Notes under the pieces: generated by a model
The model's database searches: none
Told to the model about the DNA's origin: nothing
Seen by the model: the letters and a program-made list of their open reading frames with translations, nothing else
Shown here: positions 24,101 through 35,100 of the stretch, in pieces
Layout: each line of letters opens with the position of its first letter
Position numbering within the stretch: the stretch's first letter is position 1
Made by a program: the position numbers and the translations under genes
NCBI GenBank assembly: GCA_035079385.1
Contig: JAVHKY010000029.1
Coordinates: forward strand, 11,842,001-11,906,000
From: Aspidiotus rigidus
Taxonomy: Eukaryota; Arthropoda; Insecta; Hemiptera; Diaspididae
Direction: 5' to 3'
Length of the DNA: 64,000 bases

Positions 24101-24429
24101 AATTCTGAAAAATATAAGACTATGATGGTCAGAAACCCACACCTTGGTCTTGACAGAGCTAGGACAAAATTAGCCTTTACCCATGCCAGCGGGCTGTTTG
24201 TTGGTTGAGTTTGGATTTGCGTATGTGTGTGTGTGTTTACTGGTGGGAACAGTGAACTAGATGGCAAGTGGGAATACATATTTGACTATTGAAAGTTCAA
24301 ACGTTATGAGCTCTCATGAAATATAAAAATCTGCTCTGTCGCGTAGGTGGTAGGTATCTTTCAGCAAATGATAGTCCGTCGGCGGCGTGCTCTTCGCGAG
24401 CGCGAGTCTGTCACGACAAAACTAATAAA

Positions 24430-24648
24430 TAGAGCCCGGATTTTTTGGTATTTATAATTTAATTTTCGGTACTAAAACTTTGATTTTCGGTATTATTCGG
24501 TATTTAGAAAATAATGACCAATTTTTACATGATTTTGCGTAAATATTGGTAAATTTTAGACGAATTGATGGCCAGTTTTCGGTAAAAATGATGCTTTCGG
24601 TATTTATAATCTACGTTTTCGGTATTTTACCGAAAAATCCGGGCTCTA
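24430..24648. mobile_element. hAT-type MITE, copy 1
   Basis: 219 bp with TIR TAGAGCCCGGATTTTT at both ends and 8-bp target duplication CTAATAAA (24422-24429 and 24649-24656). Rich in TTCGGTATT. Copy 2 (24889-25106) is the same element in opposite orientation. Confidence 0.85.
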
Positions 24649-24888
24649 CTAATAAACAAACCAGCGAGCGCAAAGCGCGAGCCCGTAATCATGAAACAGC
24701 GAGCGCGAAGCGCGAGCCTGCCTGGCGCCGCAGGCCTAGCCGCCAGGCGCGCCGAAGGCGCGCCCCAAGCGGCTAGTAAATATATATTATACACATATAA
24801 AAGTAATAATTCCCACACTATTACCATCACCATAATTTTCATCCCTAACTCATCATGCCAAGATGTAAATTACACCTATACTCATATG

Positions 24889-25106
24889 TAAAGCCCGGAT
24901 TTTTCGGTAAAATACCGAAAACGTAGATTATAAATACCGAGAGCATCATTTTTACCGAAAACTGGCCATCAATTCGTCTAAAATATACCAATATTTACGC
25001 AAAATTATGTAAAAAATGGTCATTACTTTCTTATACCGAATAATACCTAAAATCAAAGTTTTAGTATCGAAAATTAAATTATAAATACCAAAAAATCCGG
25101 GATCTA
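24889..25106. mobile_element. hAT-type MITE, copy 2 (opposite orientation)
   Basis: 218 bp, TAAAGCCCGG...CCGGGATCTA, with its own 8-bp target duplication CTCATATG (24881-24888 and 25107-25114). It is a near-complete reverse complement of copy 1, so the pair could pair as a 200-bp stem around the Helitron terminus. Confidence 0.85.
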
Positions 25107-25201
25107 CTCATATGTAATATTCGTCGAGCTAATAGCCCGGTTGTGTTGCTTAAATGCTCGTTGAAATAAATAAAAAAAAAAAAAAAAAAAAAAGTAGAAG
25201 A

Positions 25202-25811
25202 GGTTGACGCGCGAGAAATAAAATCAAAAAAATCAATTTACAACAAAATAATCATTATTTTATTGAAATAAGAATTATTTATTAAAATTTTTCAACAGAA
25301 TTTTAAATAAATAACTCGGTTTAATAAAATTTAAAAAATTAATAAAAATTATATTTAGTGTAAATAATTTAATTATTAATCATTTAAAATTAAATATCAA
25401 TATAAATGGAATTCAAATAAAATTAATATTAAAATATTAAATTGAATTTTTTAATTTTCATTTAATAAATTAATGTTATTTGAATGAATAATTTTATAAT
25501 ACTTTAATGAATAAAATAATTAATTAAATTATCAAAATTTTACTTACAAAACTATTCAAATAAATAATAATTTAATGAAAAAAATTTATTTAATTATATT
25601 ATAAATATAATTAAATTAAATTAATTAATTAAATTATAATTCTATTTTATATTCATTATGTAGGATTATTAAGATGAGTTAATAATTTAAAATGATAATT
25701 TTTTATAATTTATTATTAATTTTAAAAATATTGTATAATTTTTTATAATGCGCGTCAAACGCCCGCGCACAAAAAAATCAGACAGTGTTGTGTGACTTTA
25801 GCTCACCCCAG
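25202..25811. repeat. Very AT-rich right arm of the mariner-like element
   Basis: Almost pure A/T (TAATTAATTAAATTATA-like) down to GCGCGTCAAACGCCCGCGCA at 25749-25768, then the terminal repeat. No coding capacity. Confidence 0.6.
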
Positions 25812-25813
25812 TA

Positions 25814-27779
25814 TGATAGAAGGAGATTTTGGAAAATTGGTATTTTCTTAATTCAGTTCCACCTTACCCTAGAGGTCAAATAGATGGTGAATTTTTTTTC
25901 TGATGGTTTTCCCAATAGACCTATAAACTTTGTTACTAAATAAACTCGACCTAAGGAACAGGTTTTCTGCGTTCCTTGTTTAACATTGTTATAGAAGCCT
26001 CAATTTTTGGCTTAGTGCCATCTGTCGAAATTAAATTAATCTTTTTTTTTTTCGTTCAATTAATAGAAAAAAATCATATTCTAATTGAAATAAATAAAAT
26101 TGAAATTCATAACTTAATTTATTATTTTTATTAATATTTTTTAAATTCTAAATTTAAATTATAATAACATTAAATTTTCCAATTCAATAACTACTGTATG
26201 TTTGGACTTATCAGCATTTGTGAATTGACGGACCCTGGGACTTGACAAGATTGTAACTCCTTCTACCTTTATATCTGGATTTGCCTTCGTAGGTCCGTTT
26301 TGTCTCCTTCTCTCGTCCCCGCTCCAGGAGCGTTCATCCAAGATACTTCTTTCTTCACTTTGTGATGTCAATAATTGAGTGGGATTTCAGGCTAAATTTG
26401 TTCTTGCGCAAAAACGTGAAACGTTAGTTGTATAATTAAAAAGTACGGAAATTGTATCTCAATTTTATCTACAATTTGAGCCGAATCCAAACTTTTTACA
26501 ATTCCTCTGGGCCGAGTTATCGATCAAAATGTGTCATAAATTGACCAATTTGTGAACGTCATTGAAGTAAAAGTCCTAGAATACCCTGATATTAAAACTT
26601 TGTAGGGTCATACAGATTTCTATTTTTTTCAAAATCGAAGCCAAATTTTAGAAGTAAACAGAATGAAATTTGAAAGTTCAAGCAATTTTTCATCTTTGCG
26701 GAACTTGGCAAATTTGACGCATATTACCCAATAAGTCGTTAAAAGTTCGGTCCAGGCTCAAATTGGAGATAAACTTGAGATCAAATTTTCATATGTAAAA
26801 AAAAAAACACGTAGTGTAACCAAATAAAATTAATAAAGGTTATGTTTTAGGTCTGCTTATATGATCCCTCGAAACCCCGCTTCCTTCTCAACCTAGAAAG
26901 GTCTACTTTGGCTCAGCATATTTTAAAAGAATACCGTGCACTGGGCCCATGTTTTCGCTCGTTTGTCTTCTCCTCTTAGCCTAGTAACTCTGGATCTTCG
27001 TTTATAAGTAAGCCCAAGATATTGAAGGTTACCCTGTATCAGGCTCCCGGCTTCATTCATGGGCTCTTCCTGTTTAATCTAGTAACTCTGAATTATACTT
27101 GGATTCGCCAACACTACAGACCAATTTAACGACCCAATCATTAATTAAACAGCCATAAAACTTGCCGGTAGAGCAACTAAATCAGCAGAATCTGCGAACT
27201 GCTGCAAATTTCGTCAACGGCCGGTGTTGATCGCTTACACCGTTATTTCTTCTTCTTGCTCAGCACTTAACCTAGTTCGCTTATTACGGCCTTCAGTTGT
27301 GCTGATTTTGCTGCCTTTGCTGCATAGTTGAGCGTATCGACTTCAGCATTTCGAGGATCCAACCCTTCGTCTCCAGCTCCGATCAAACCTCCAGCTTCCA
27401 CAACATCATTATTTTCCTGTTCTGATATTGAGGGACCTGGTTCTTCAGTTTACACTGCCACTTCAATGTTCCTGTTCCTCACGACTGATGGCCTCAGGCT
27501 GGTCGCTTGGAAGGAAACAGCTTCCCCGAGTCGTGTCAGGCCCACTATTATCATTATACTTTACGCCTCTGTTAGGAGATTATGACACCGCCCGTTAGCC
27601 ACAATCATACTTTCTCCTTCCCTCAGCTGCACCACCGTTTCAACTCCTTTCAAATCCCTATGACTACCAATTTCTATCATAACATATACAATACGCTAAT
27701 TACTGGTAAATGGCTCCTAGAAATGTTATATCCATTCTTCTTCCTTCTTCTTATTATTATTATTCGACTATTACAGCTC
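25814..27779. other. Intergenic region left of unit A, largely unassigned
   Basis: Includes another decayed AACAGGTTTTCTGCGTTCC module at about 25957-26010 and an AT-rich tract at 26030-26170. A stretch at 26380-26700 resembles the TTAA-flanked intron-4 element (CGCAAAAACGTGAAACGTTAG; GAGCCGAGTTAT). Short open frames (26159-26371 minus; 27328-27585 plus) show no recognisable domain and may be transposon debris. Confidence 0.4.
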
Positions 27780-27906
27780 ACTTTCAAATCTATCCTTCCA
27801 TCCTGTGGCCTCCAGATATGGAGAAAAATTGGAGCAAACTCCCTGCATCCGTATACAAGCTCTTGGTATCCAAAAGATCATTCACCAACATTGTACGTAG
27901 TTTGTA
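27780..27906 (+). pseudogene. Possible LINE C-terminal remnant at unit start
   Basis: A + strand frame reads a WSKLPASVYKL-type stretch followed by a basic/hydrophobic end and stop at 27907. That is reminiscent of the last residues of many LINE ORF2 proteins. It recurs at 53268 and, partly, at 37297. Too short for firm assignment. Confidence 0.3.
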
Positions 27907-29034
27907 AACCATTTTGTAGCTGCGTCCAAGCGATTGTAGTACCAAACAAGAACCTTCCGCCGCGTCTTGGTTTTTCCTTCGTGTTTTGTTTCAACCATCG
28001 CTATTGTAGAACTGGTTATAATTGTCCTCCTCTTCAAGTACGCCCCTATGTTTTGTTAGATCACGTCATCGAACCCTATCTTCCTTCACTCGCAATCTCC
28101 TCTGACACGCAGTTCATGAGAACTTAGGCCTAAGGCTTCAGCCTAGTAATATTAATGACAAACAGTACAACGGGCTCATAACTTTATTGACGCACTCATT
28201 CACTCCGCCTGTTCGCCACTCGTACTGTACGCAGAATCTCGCCATCCTTAACGGGGTGTACACTGGATGTTGAAAGAATTCAAATTTTGTCTCGGATTTC
28301 AAACTAGGTTCAGGGAAGAGAAAGGATATGAAACATGTCAATGTGGACATCGTTTGGCGTTTTTGCGCAAAAAAAAATTCAGCCCAAAATCCCATTCAAC
28401 TGTTGCATTCATTTTGGTACACCCTATCTATACGGGTAAGAAGAGTTTATACTCGTGAAAAAATTTATTTTGTAGATTGTGGCCAAAACAAATTGACTTA
28501 ATTTAAATGAGAACAATTATCGATACCGTAAATAGTTTTCTGACGCATAATTTATGAAATAAAAATCAAGAATATTTAAAAAACTAATTTCGGAATTTTT
28601 CACCGCGAAAACGTAAAATTTGTTGTAACGCTTACGTATAGTTCAATTCTTTGATAATGAGTTTTGAGCCTTGCTCTTTCGAAATTCCAATAGACTGTTA
28701 TTGTGACGTCACAACTATCGATAAAAGATCGATTTTGTCCATTTGGCATTTTGCTCCCATAAGAAATACATGTGGAGCAGAGATCACTACGCTACCCATT
28801 AAATATAAAAAATGATACAGTCACGAGATTTTTCTTTTCAAATAGCGAGAAGTTGATAAATAAAGAATATAAACTTTTCTGTAAACTTTAACATCTCATA
28901 TTAAATTAATACCATGGTCATCTTTGATCCGCATGTATTTCTTATAGGGAGCGAAATGTCGAATGGACATATTTTCAGCAGAATAGTACGTTATCACAAA
29001 TAACACAGTCCATACAATATTTGGAACATCACCT

Positions 29035-29169
29035 GGATCCTTTTTTAGCCAAACCCAACCAAGCGACATGATAACAATCTCGAGAAATGTTCCTTTACTA
29101 TGAGCGGAGATTCTCCTTTTCCCTAGATCGTTATCCTGTCGCTTGGTTGGGTTTTGCTAAAAAGGGTCC
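29035..29169. mobile_element. 135-bp MITE at the stop codon of P450-2
   Basis: TIRs GGATCCTTTTTTAGCCAAAC and GCTAAAAAGGGTCC (inverted), with ACCT at 29031-29034 and 29170-29173. The right ACCT overlaps the P450 stop (29172-29174, TAG on minus). The MITE therefore forms the start of the 3' UTR without altering the reading frame. Shared by units B and C. Confidence 0.8.
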
Positions 29170-29171
29170 AC

Positions 29172-32100
29172 CTACAAACCTCCAATCTCTTGAACTGACA
29201 ACCATATTCCATTCTTTGGAGAATTGAAAATACCGTTTGGCTTCAGAATGGGTGGTATCTCTGTTTTACTGCAGCATGATAGTTTGTAGCGCAACAATAC
29301 ACTCACAAGACAAACTTTAATTTCTAATATGGCAAAACGCACACCTGTAAAGAACATAATATCATGTAAATACGAATAATTATTATAATACAATAGATAG
29401 ATCACACTCCTTGGAAAGGAGTTTAAAATGAATACCAAAGATAGGCATATCTGAACAATAATTATAATTTCTGTCAATAGATAAATTCATCAATGTTGTC
29501 AAAGAGTCAATTTGCAAACTGATAAGGGTAGAGCAGGTCAAACGCTGCAGGCTGTCTCCCTGCATTATGTAAATATACTTCTCTTATGAATTCCCATAAG
29601 AACTCTAATAACGCCTAGGACCGAGTAAACGCAGCATCCGATGCGAGGTGCGAAAGATTAGATTTAATTCTATTCACTCGTATCTTGTATTGTTTCTCGC
29701 GCGTTCTCATTGGCGGTGTACATTTTCTTGGCACCTTGCAGCCACTCTGTTTGTGGCGTAAAATGCAAATATCACTCAGAATGAATGATTTCTTAGGTAC
29801 TGGTGGTTCAGAATAGGAAAGTAGGGTCTTTTAGCTGTTACACAAACTAACAAACTCCTAAAAATGACTGTTGATTTTAGAAATATCCCTGTTTCAGCAA
29901 AGGTGTTTTTATTCCTATGCACAGAGTAAACAGAGGTCGTCTTCGCTATGCTCATAACGTTAACGAATACGGGCATCATCCAAATTCGTAGTTTAGGTTC
30001 GCCTAACGCGTTGAGTGCGCGTCAAGCTCTGCATACAGCTGTACACAACGCAAATTGTTGAGTGTTGCAGATTCACCGCTCGGTTAACTGCGTTAGGCGA
30101 ACCCTAAACTACGAATTTGGATGATGCCCGTGTCTCGAGCGCGTTCAGACGACCTCTGTTTACTCTGTGTTCCTATGGCAATTTACCTGTAAAACAGTTT
30201 GTTTACATTTCTCAGGGAGACAGCCTACAGCAATACTGTATAGGTACAAAGTTGAATTGACTTATATCCAAATCAAACATCAGACAAACTGTATCTTTTA
30301 GATAATGAAGGAAATGAACTTCCTTCCTGATTGTTGATTTAGATATACATGTAAGGCTCAGAAGTATGTTATGCAAAGTTGTTCTTACACCGTTTAGGTA
30401 TGTTCACAGATGGCCTTCATTACTTACTTGACTATCCAACTACAATACTGCAAAATCAGTAAGCACTGGCGTCATTTGAACCGAGCATCCTCTAGGATTG
30501 CAATTTGTTCAACAGTAACAGTGCTTTTACCAAAATTGTAAGAGGTTTTAACTGTTTCAAGACTATGGCGTATGATGGTAGAAAAATGAAGAATCTGGAA
30601 CAACTCTTGAATGAAACGGTATCAAAGGTTTTATCATTTTATTCAATTTGTAGAATGTGCGTTAGTGAAGGTGAACATCTTTCATGGGATTCAAGAAGCC
30701 AAATCCGCTTCATTTAAGAGTTATTTCATTTTCTTCATTTTTCTCCCATATATACAATCGTAGTTTTGAAACCTTGTACAATTTCTCCCTGCTGCAGCGC
30801 GATGACAGCGCTGCCAGTTCAACTAGAGACGAGCGCTTATATACTTGCAACTTGCAACTTTGAACGCAAGTGCTAATACAACGTTACCAACACAAAAATT
30901 TGTGAGAACCATAGAGCGTTCTTACCTAAATCAATCAACTCTGGTATGGCAGAGCATGTAGCTCTGCATTGAACAAAATCATCGTCATAGTCATTCATTC
31001 ACAAATATGACGTCACAGATAATCAGTTTACACTTTTCTGTCGATCACCTATTTTCACTCTAGGTTATAGCTTCTGTTAGACTGTTAGAGTAGGGCTCTA
31101 TAGTTTCACAAAGCCACAAAGGTATGCTGGGCCGCCATTTTGGTTTGAAAACTTGACGCTCCCATTTAAATTAATGGAACTTTGAAGTTTGAACGACATT
31201 TTTGAAAAAGTACAAGATGGGTTATTCATGTTTTCATTTAGAATGAAGTAGTGATCAACTTTTCTTTAGACACAAAAACTCTTTTTTTGTTTCTTCCTCT
31301 CAGCAGGTTTTAGCTAAGGCGAACAAAGTAAAAGCTAACCCTCCAAATTGATTGGTGTCGGCTATCAGCTAACGAGTAATGGCTCATCCAGTCTCATTGG
31401 CTGGCTAAGAGCTAGCTAATTTTGCTAACAACTAAGAGCTAAAAGCTAACGGTTGAAAGTAGAGGATCTAATGTGAAGATGTGAGGAGTGGGGAAGAGAA
31501 GATATTAGCCGTTAGCAATTCCAATTCAAATGGCTAACGGCTAACGTAATTTCATTAACCAGCTAACGACTCGTCAATTTTGGATGAAAATTGCTCGGCT
31601 AACGGCTAACAGCTAATGGCTTCAGTTTAGCCAAACAGCTCTGGTTTTAGCATCACTTGAATATTTTCAATTTGTGCTGCGAAGCATTACGCGATAAAAC
31701 TTGTATCAAATTGGTGGCCTAGTATACCCTGTTAGAGTCATGGACTATTATAATAATATGGGGTCCGCTAAACAGATGTTAAGAATTGAAGGGTGATTTG
31801 GACCAAATTTGTCGTGGCTCAAAAACGCGAAACGTTAGGGGTATAGTTTAAACATACAAAATTTATATCTTAATTTTATCTTTAATTTGCGTCAAATACA
31901 AAGTTACTAAGTCTTCTCTGAGCCGAGTTATGGACCAAAATGTGCAAAAAATTAACCAATTTTTCAAAATTCTCAAAAATCTATTGAACTTCCACATTTT
32001 ACTTGATTCGAAAATGAATTCCGAAAAAAATACCTGAATTATCCTATGAAGCTTGAAAAGGTAAGAATTTTCTATTTCTTATTCCGGAAATCTTGGTACC

Positions 32101-35100
32101 TAAATTAATCAATTTTTGGCACATTTTGATCCATAACTCGGCTCAGAGAAGACGAAGAAACTTCATATTTGGCGCAAATGGAAGATAGAATTAAGATACA
32201 AATTTTGTATACTTGAACTACACACCTAACGATTGACGTTTTTAAGCTACTACAAATTCAGTCCAAATCCCCATTCAACTGTTAACGTCCGCAAGTACGT
32301 TCGTGTATCCCTGAGCTTGATATTGGGAAAGAAAAAACCCACCCATAATTCCTGGATGTGCGCCCGTATCTCCGTCCTCACGTCTTGGGCATCTCGACTT
32401 GCTTAAGCCGAGGCCTATAGCGTATGATGACCAAGTATACATTCACTTATCGCGAGCTTAACTAAGGAGAAAGGAAATATACTTGTAGTTTTCGGACGAA
32501 ATACTTTCCGCCCCGTTAAAAAAATTGTGAAAAAGCACATACCCAAACATATCCTCGGCCCACTACCGAAAGGCTGATAGACGTACGGATTTCTTCGAGC
32601 TTTATTTTCCTCAGAAAAATTCTCCGGATCAAATTTTTCCGGATTTGGAAAATACTTTTCGTCTTTATGCATAGCTGACATAGAAAAGACAATTTTATCA
32701 CCGGGTCGAATCACGTACGATGAGTTTGGTAACTGGTACGCCTCTGTACACGTCCTTCCAGTGACGGGTATCGGGCCGTGTAGTCTTAATGTCTCTAGAC
32801 AACAGAAAATGATTCCTTGCTACATGATCCTGGAAGTGCAATCATAAGCTACATGATATTCCCCCTTACCAGAGACAACCATTTCCAAATACTTTAAATT
32901 TTTCACCGTATCGTAGTCTAAAATTCCATTGTTTGCCTCTTTAGCTGCATTAATTTCGTCTCGCAGCTTTTCTTGGATTTCAGGATGCAGAGCGAGCTCG
33001 TAAAAAGCGAACGAGGATGTGTGTGCCGTTGTTTCATGGCCAGCGAAGTAAAATACGAACATGTTTGAAGCTATATGGTTATCGGTGAACAAATCTAGAA
33101 ACAAAATATTCAAGAACTACCCGTTGATAACGAATCTAAATCCATAGGATTTTATTTGGGCATAATATTTCATTATCACGTATCAATCTACATACGGCTA
33201 GCCTTGTTTTCCTGTTCGTCTCGTATATCCAACATGAGTTGAAGAAAATCTCCCCTCCGTGTCGACTCTTTACGACGTAATTCTTCGGCATCGTGTAGCA
33301 GATCAAAAAAAAAATTTTCTACTTCTTCCGATGTTTGCTTCAAGTCGAACAATTTAATCAAACTGGGACACAGTAGTCGTAAAACAACCCGAAGAGTATT
33401 TTTGAAACCAGAAAAATCGGTCATCATTTTCGCAATTTTTCGGTAAAGAGAATCGGAATCATTCAGCGTGTTAAACTGCAAACCAAAAGCGCAGCTACCG
33501 AGTACGTCCAAAGTATAACGGGTCATTATCTCTCTCATGTCTACGGGTTCGTCAATATTCGAAGCGAGACTGAAAGCAAAGAACATTCGTTACCTCGATT
33601 ACATTTGGATAAAATCAAAACTACACCTTCTTACAGACTTGGTAATAACAGGCAGAGGTGTGGTAGTGGTCAGAGAGACACAAGAGGGATTAAACTTACC
33701 GCTCAGAGTATCGCAATATTTAAACATGCGAGTATTTCAAGTGCTGTCTCCATTTGAGGACACTTTCGAATATTTAACCGTGTACCTAATCTAAATACAA
33801 GTTCCATCAGTCCCCTTTTAACGCAATGGTCACTTGAGGAATTTTCATCAGGTCCCTGAATTCAATCAAAACGTCCGTTTCCTTCGGGACCACAATTTAA
33901 ACCAGAAGTCAGAACTGAGATTCCCTTCTTAGTTGTAGTCATCCACAAAAATAGAGGGCCAGAATCGCTACCACTCTCAGATATTTGGAGTCACCTTCAA
34001 ACTTCAATAACTTTTCAAGTTCCTGACCTAAATCAGAACCCCTCTCCCTTGAATAGCTATATTGTCCGATTTGAAGGTTTTTTCAAGTCCCAAAGATGAA
34101 CAGAATCTCGAGCTTTTTCGGACCACTATTTGCTGATTATAAAGCTCGGAATTCAAAACTTTCCAAGGTCCCTACTAGATTTATCTTCAGAATGGGCCAA
34201 ATTATAATATTCTATAACCTCAGAGTTTGCTTTCAGTAAGTACTGCGGGGGACATCATTAGAAGTTCAAGCTGTTTAAACACAAGGTTGTTGCACACAAT
34301 CATCCAGACGTGGGGCAGTAATGTAGCGAGCATTCGGACCGGGCATATTGTAGATTCGCTAGTGTTGCCTGTGTAAAATACGTAGGAAGTACTGATAAGC
34401 AAACGGTGATCGTGACTTGAAACCACGGTACATTATAGAGGTATTGACACAAACGTATATTAGACGTGTTTGTTATTGTCGCATGAGTTGTGTCAGTTGA
34501 TATAATCTACGCTAGGAGCGTTGCAAGGTATTACTAAGCAGGAAAACGACATGAATACTACATAATGTAAATTCATCAATTTTTAAAAATTCGTAGAAGA
34601 ATCAGATATCAACCTAAAAATCTGAAACTGGGTACGAATAGACAACTCACTATGCTCTACTTATTAAAAAAAAAATATCTTCTTAGGTGAATTTTAGTGT
34701 AGGGCACTATCAGTAGTACTATCGATACTACCGATAGTTTTCCTGCTGAGCTATCGATACTACCGATAGTATTGGTACCTAACTGGAAAACTATCGATAG
34801 AATATCACCGCTATCGTCACTACCGGTAGTATGTATTTTTCAACAAATTCTGTCATAAGTGTAACTATTTTTTCCTATTCTTGACGTAAGAAAAACTGAT
34901 GAAAGGAGAAAAATATCATGTAAACTTTAAATGGACCAAGAAATAAGAAAAAAATGTCTAGACTATAAAAATTGGAAATGACACAGGAAAAGTATGAGTG
35001 ATTTTCTTCTGCCCTAAATGGATCAAATGGAAACACTATCGGTATCGATACTACCGATAGTTTTCCGGAAAACTACGGAATAAATAGATAGTGTCAGAAG

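Larger units (their letters stand above)
22124..24776 (+). mobile_element. Probable non-autonomous Helitron
   Basis: The 3' end is convincing. Repeated GCGAGCGCGAAGCGCGAGC blocks and a GC hairpin (GGCGCGCCGAAGGCGCGCC) precede a terminal CGGCTAG at 24776, followed by T, as for Helitrons (CTRR end, A/T target). It resembles the 3' end of the Helitron at 57157-58390 (CAGGCGCGCCG...CGCTAG). The proposed 5' end is A|TCCTCTATAATAAAGC at 22124, right after the LINE tail; this is less certain. The interior has no helicase and contains satellite modules and one MITE. Confidence 0.5.
20035..25193 (+). mobile_element. A-tailed block inserted in the mariner-like element
   Basis: GTAGAAGA occurs at 20027-20034 and again at 25194-25201, directly after a long A tract (AATAAATAAAAAAA..., 25166-25193). 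This is the footprint of target-primed (LINE-type) insertion. The block includes the LINE fragment at 20285-22110, the probable Helitron, satellites and two MITEs. Its 5' sequence (20035-20285) is not recognised. One insertion later expanded by others is the simplest reading. Confidence 0.5.
19913..25811. mobile_element. Mariner-like element ends enclosing nested insertions
   Basis: The left end CAGGGGTGAGCAAAAGTC (19913) and right end GACTTTAGCTCACCCCAG (to 25811) are inverted. They share about 70 bp of TIR, including TTTGTGCGCGGG and GTTTGAC blocks, and are flanked by TA at 19911-19912 and 25812-25813. TA duplication is typical of Tc1/mariner. Without the internal block (20035-25193) the element would be about 0.7 kb, very AT-rich, with no transposase visible; thus non-autonomous. 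Confidence 0.7.

Noticed and set aside
24217..24236. GTGTGTGTGTGT run as a regulatory microsatellite
   Set aside because: Short simple repeat with no other supporting signal.
26159..26371. 70-codon minus-strand frame with basic/acidic composition
   Set aside because: No recognised domain or splice support; surrounded by AT-rich transposon debris.
26372..28400. A 2-kb composite element bounded by AATTGAGTGGGATTT and AAATCCCATTCAACTG
   Set aside because: The two ends resemble the TTAA element family but no matching target duplication is visible, and the right end is shared with units B and C while the left is not. It may be two separate remnants.
29383..29565. Leu-rich open frame conserved in intron 4 of all three units (also 39837-40019, 54862-55044)
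   Set aside because: The units are nearly identical overall, so conservation is not evidence of coding. The frame overlaps a transposon end (AGGGAGACAGCC) and has no splice or start support.
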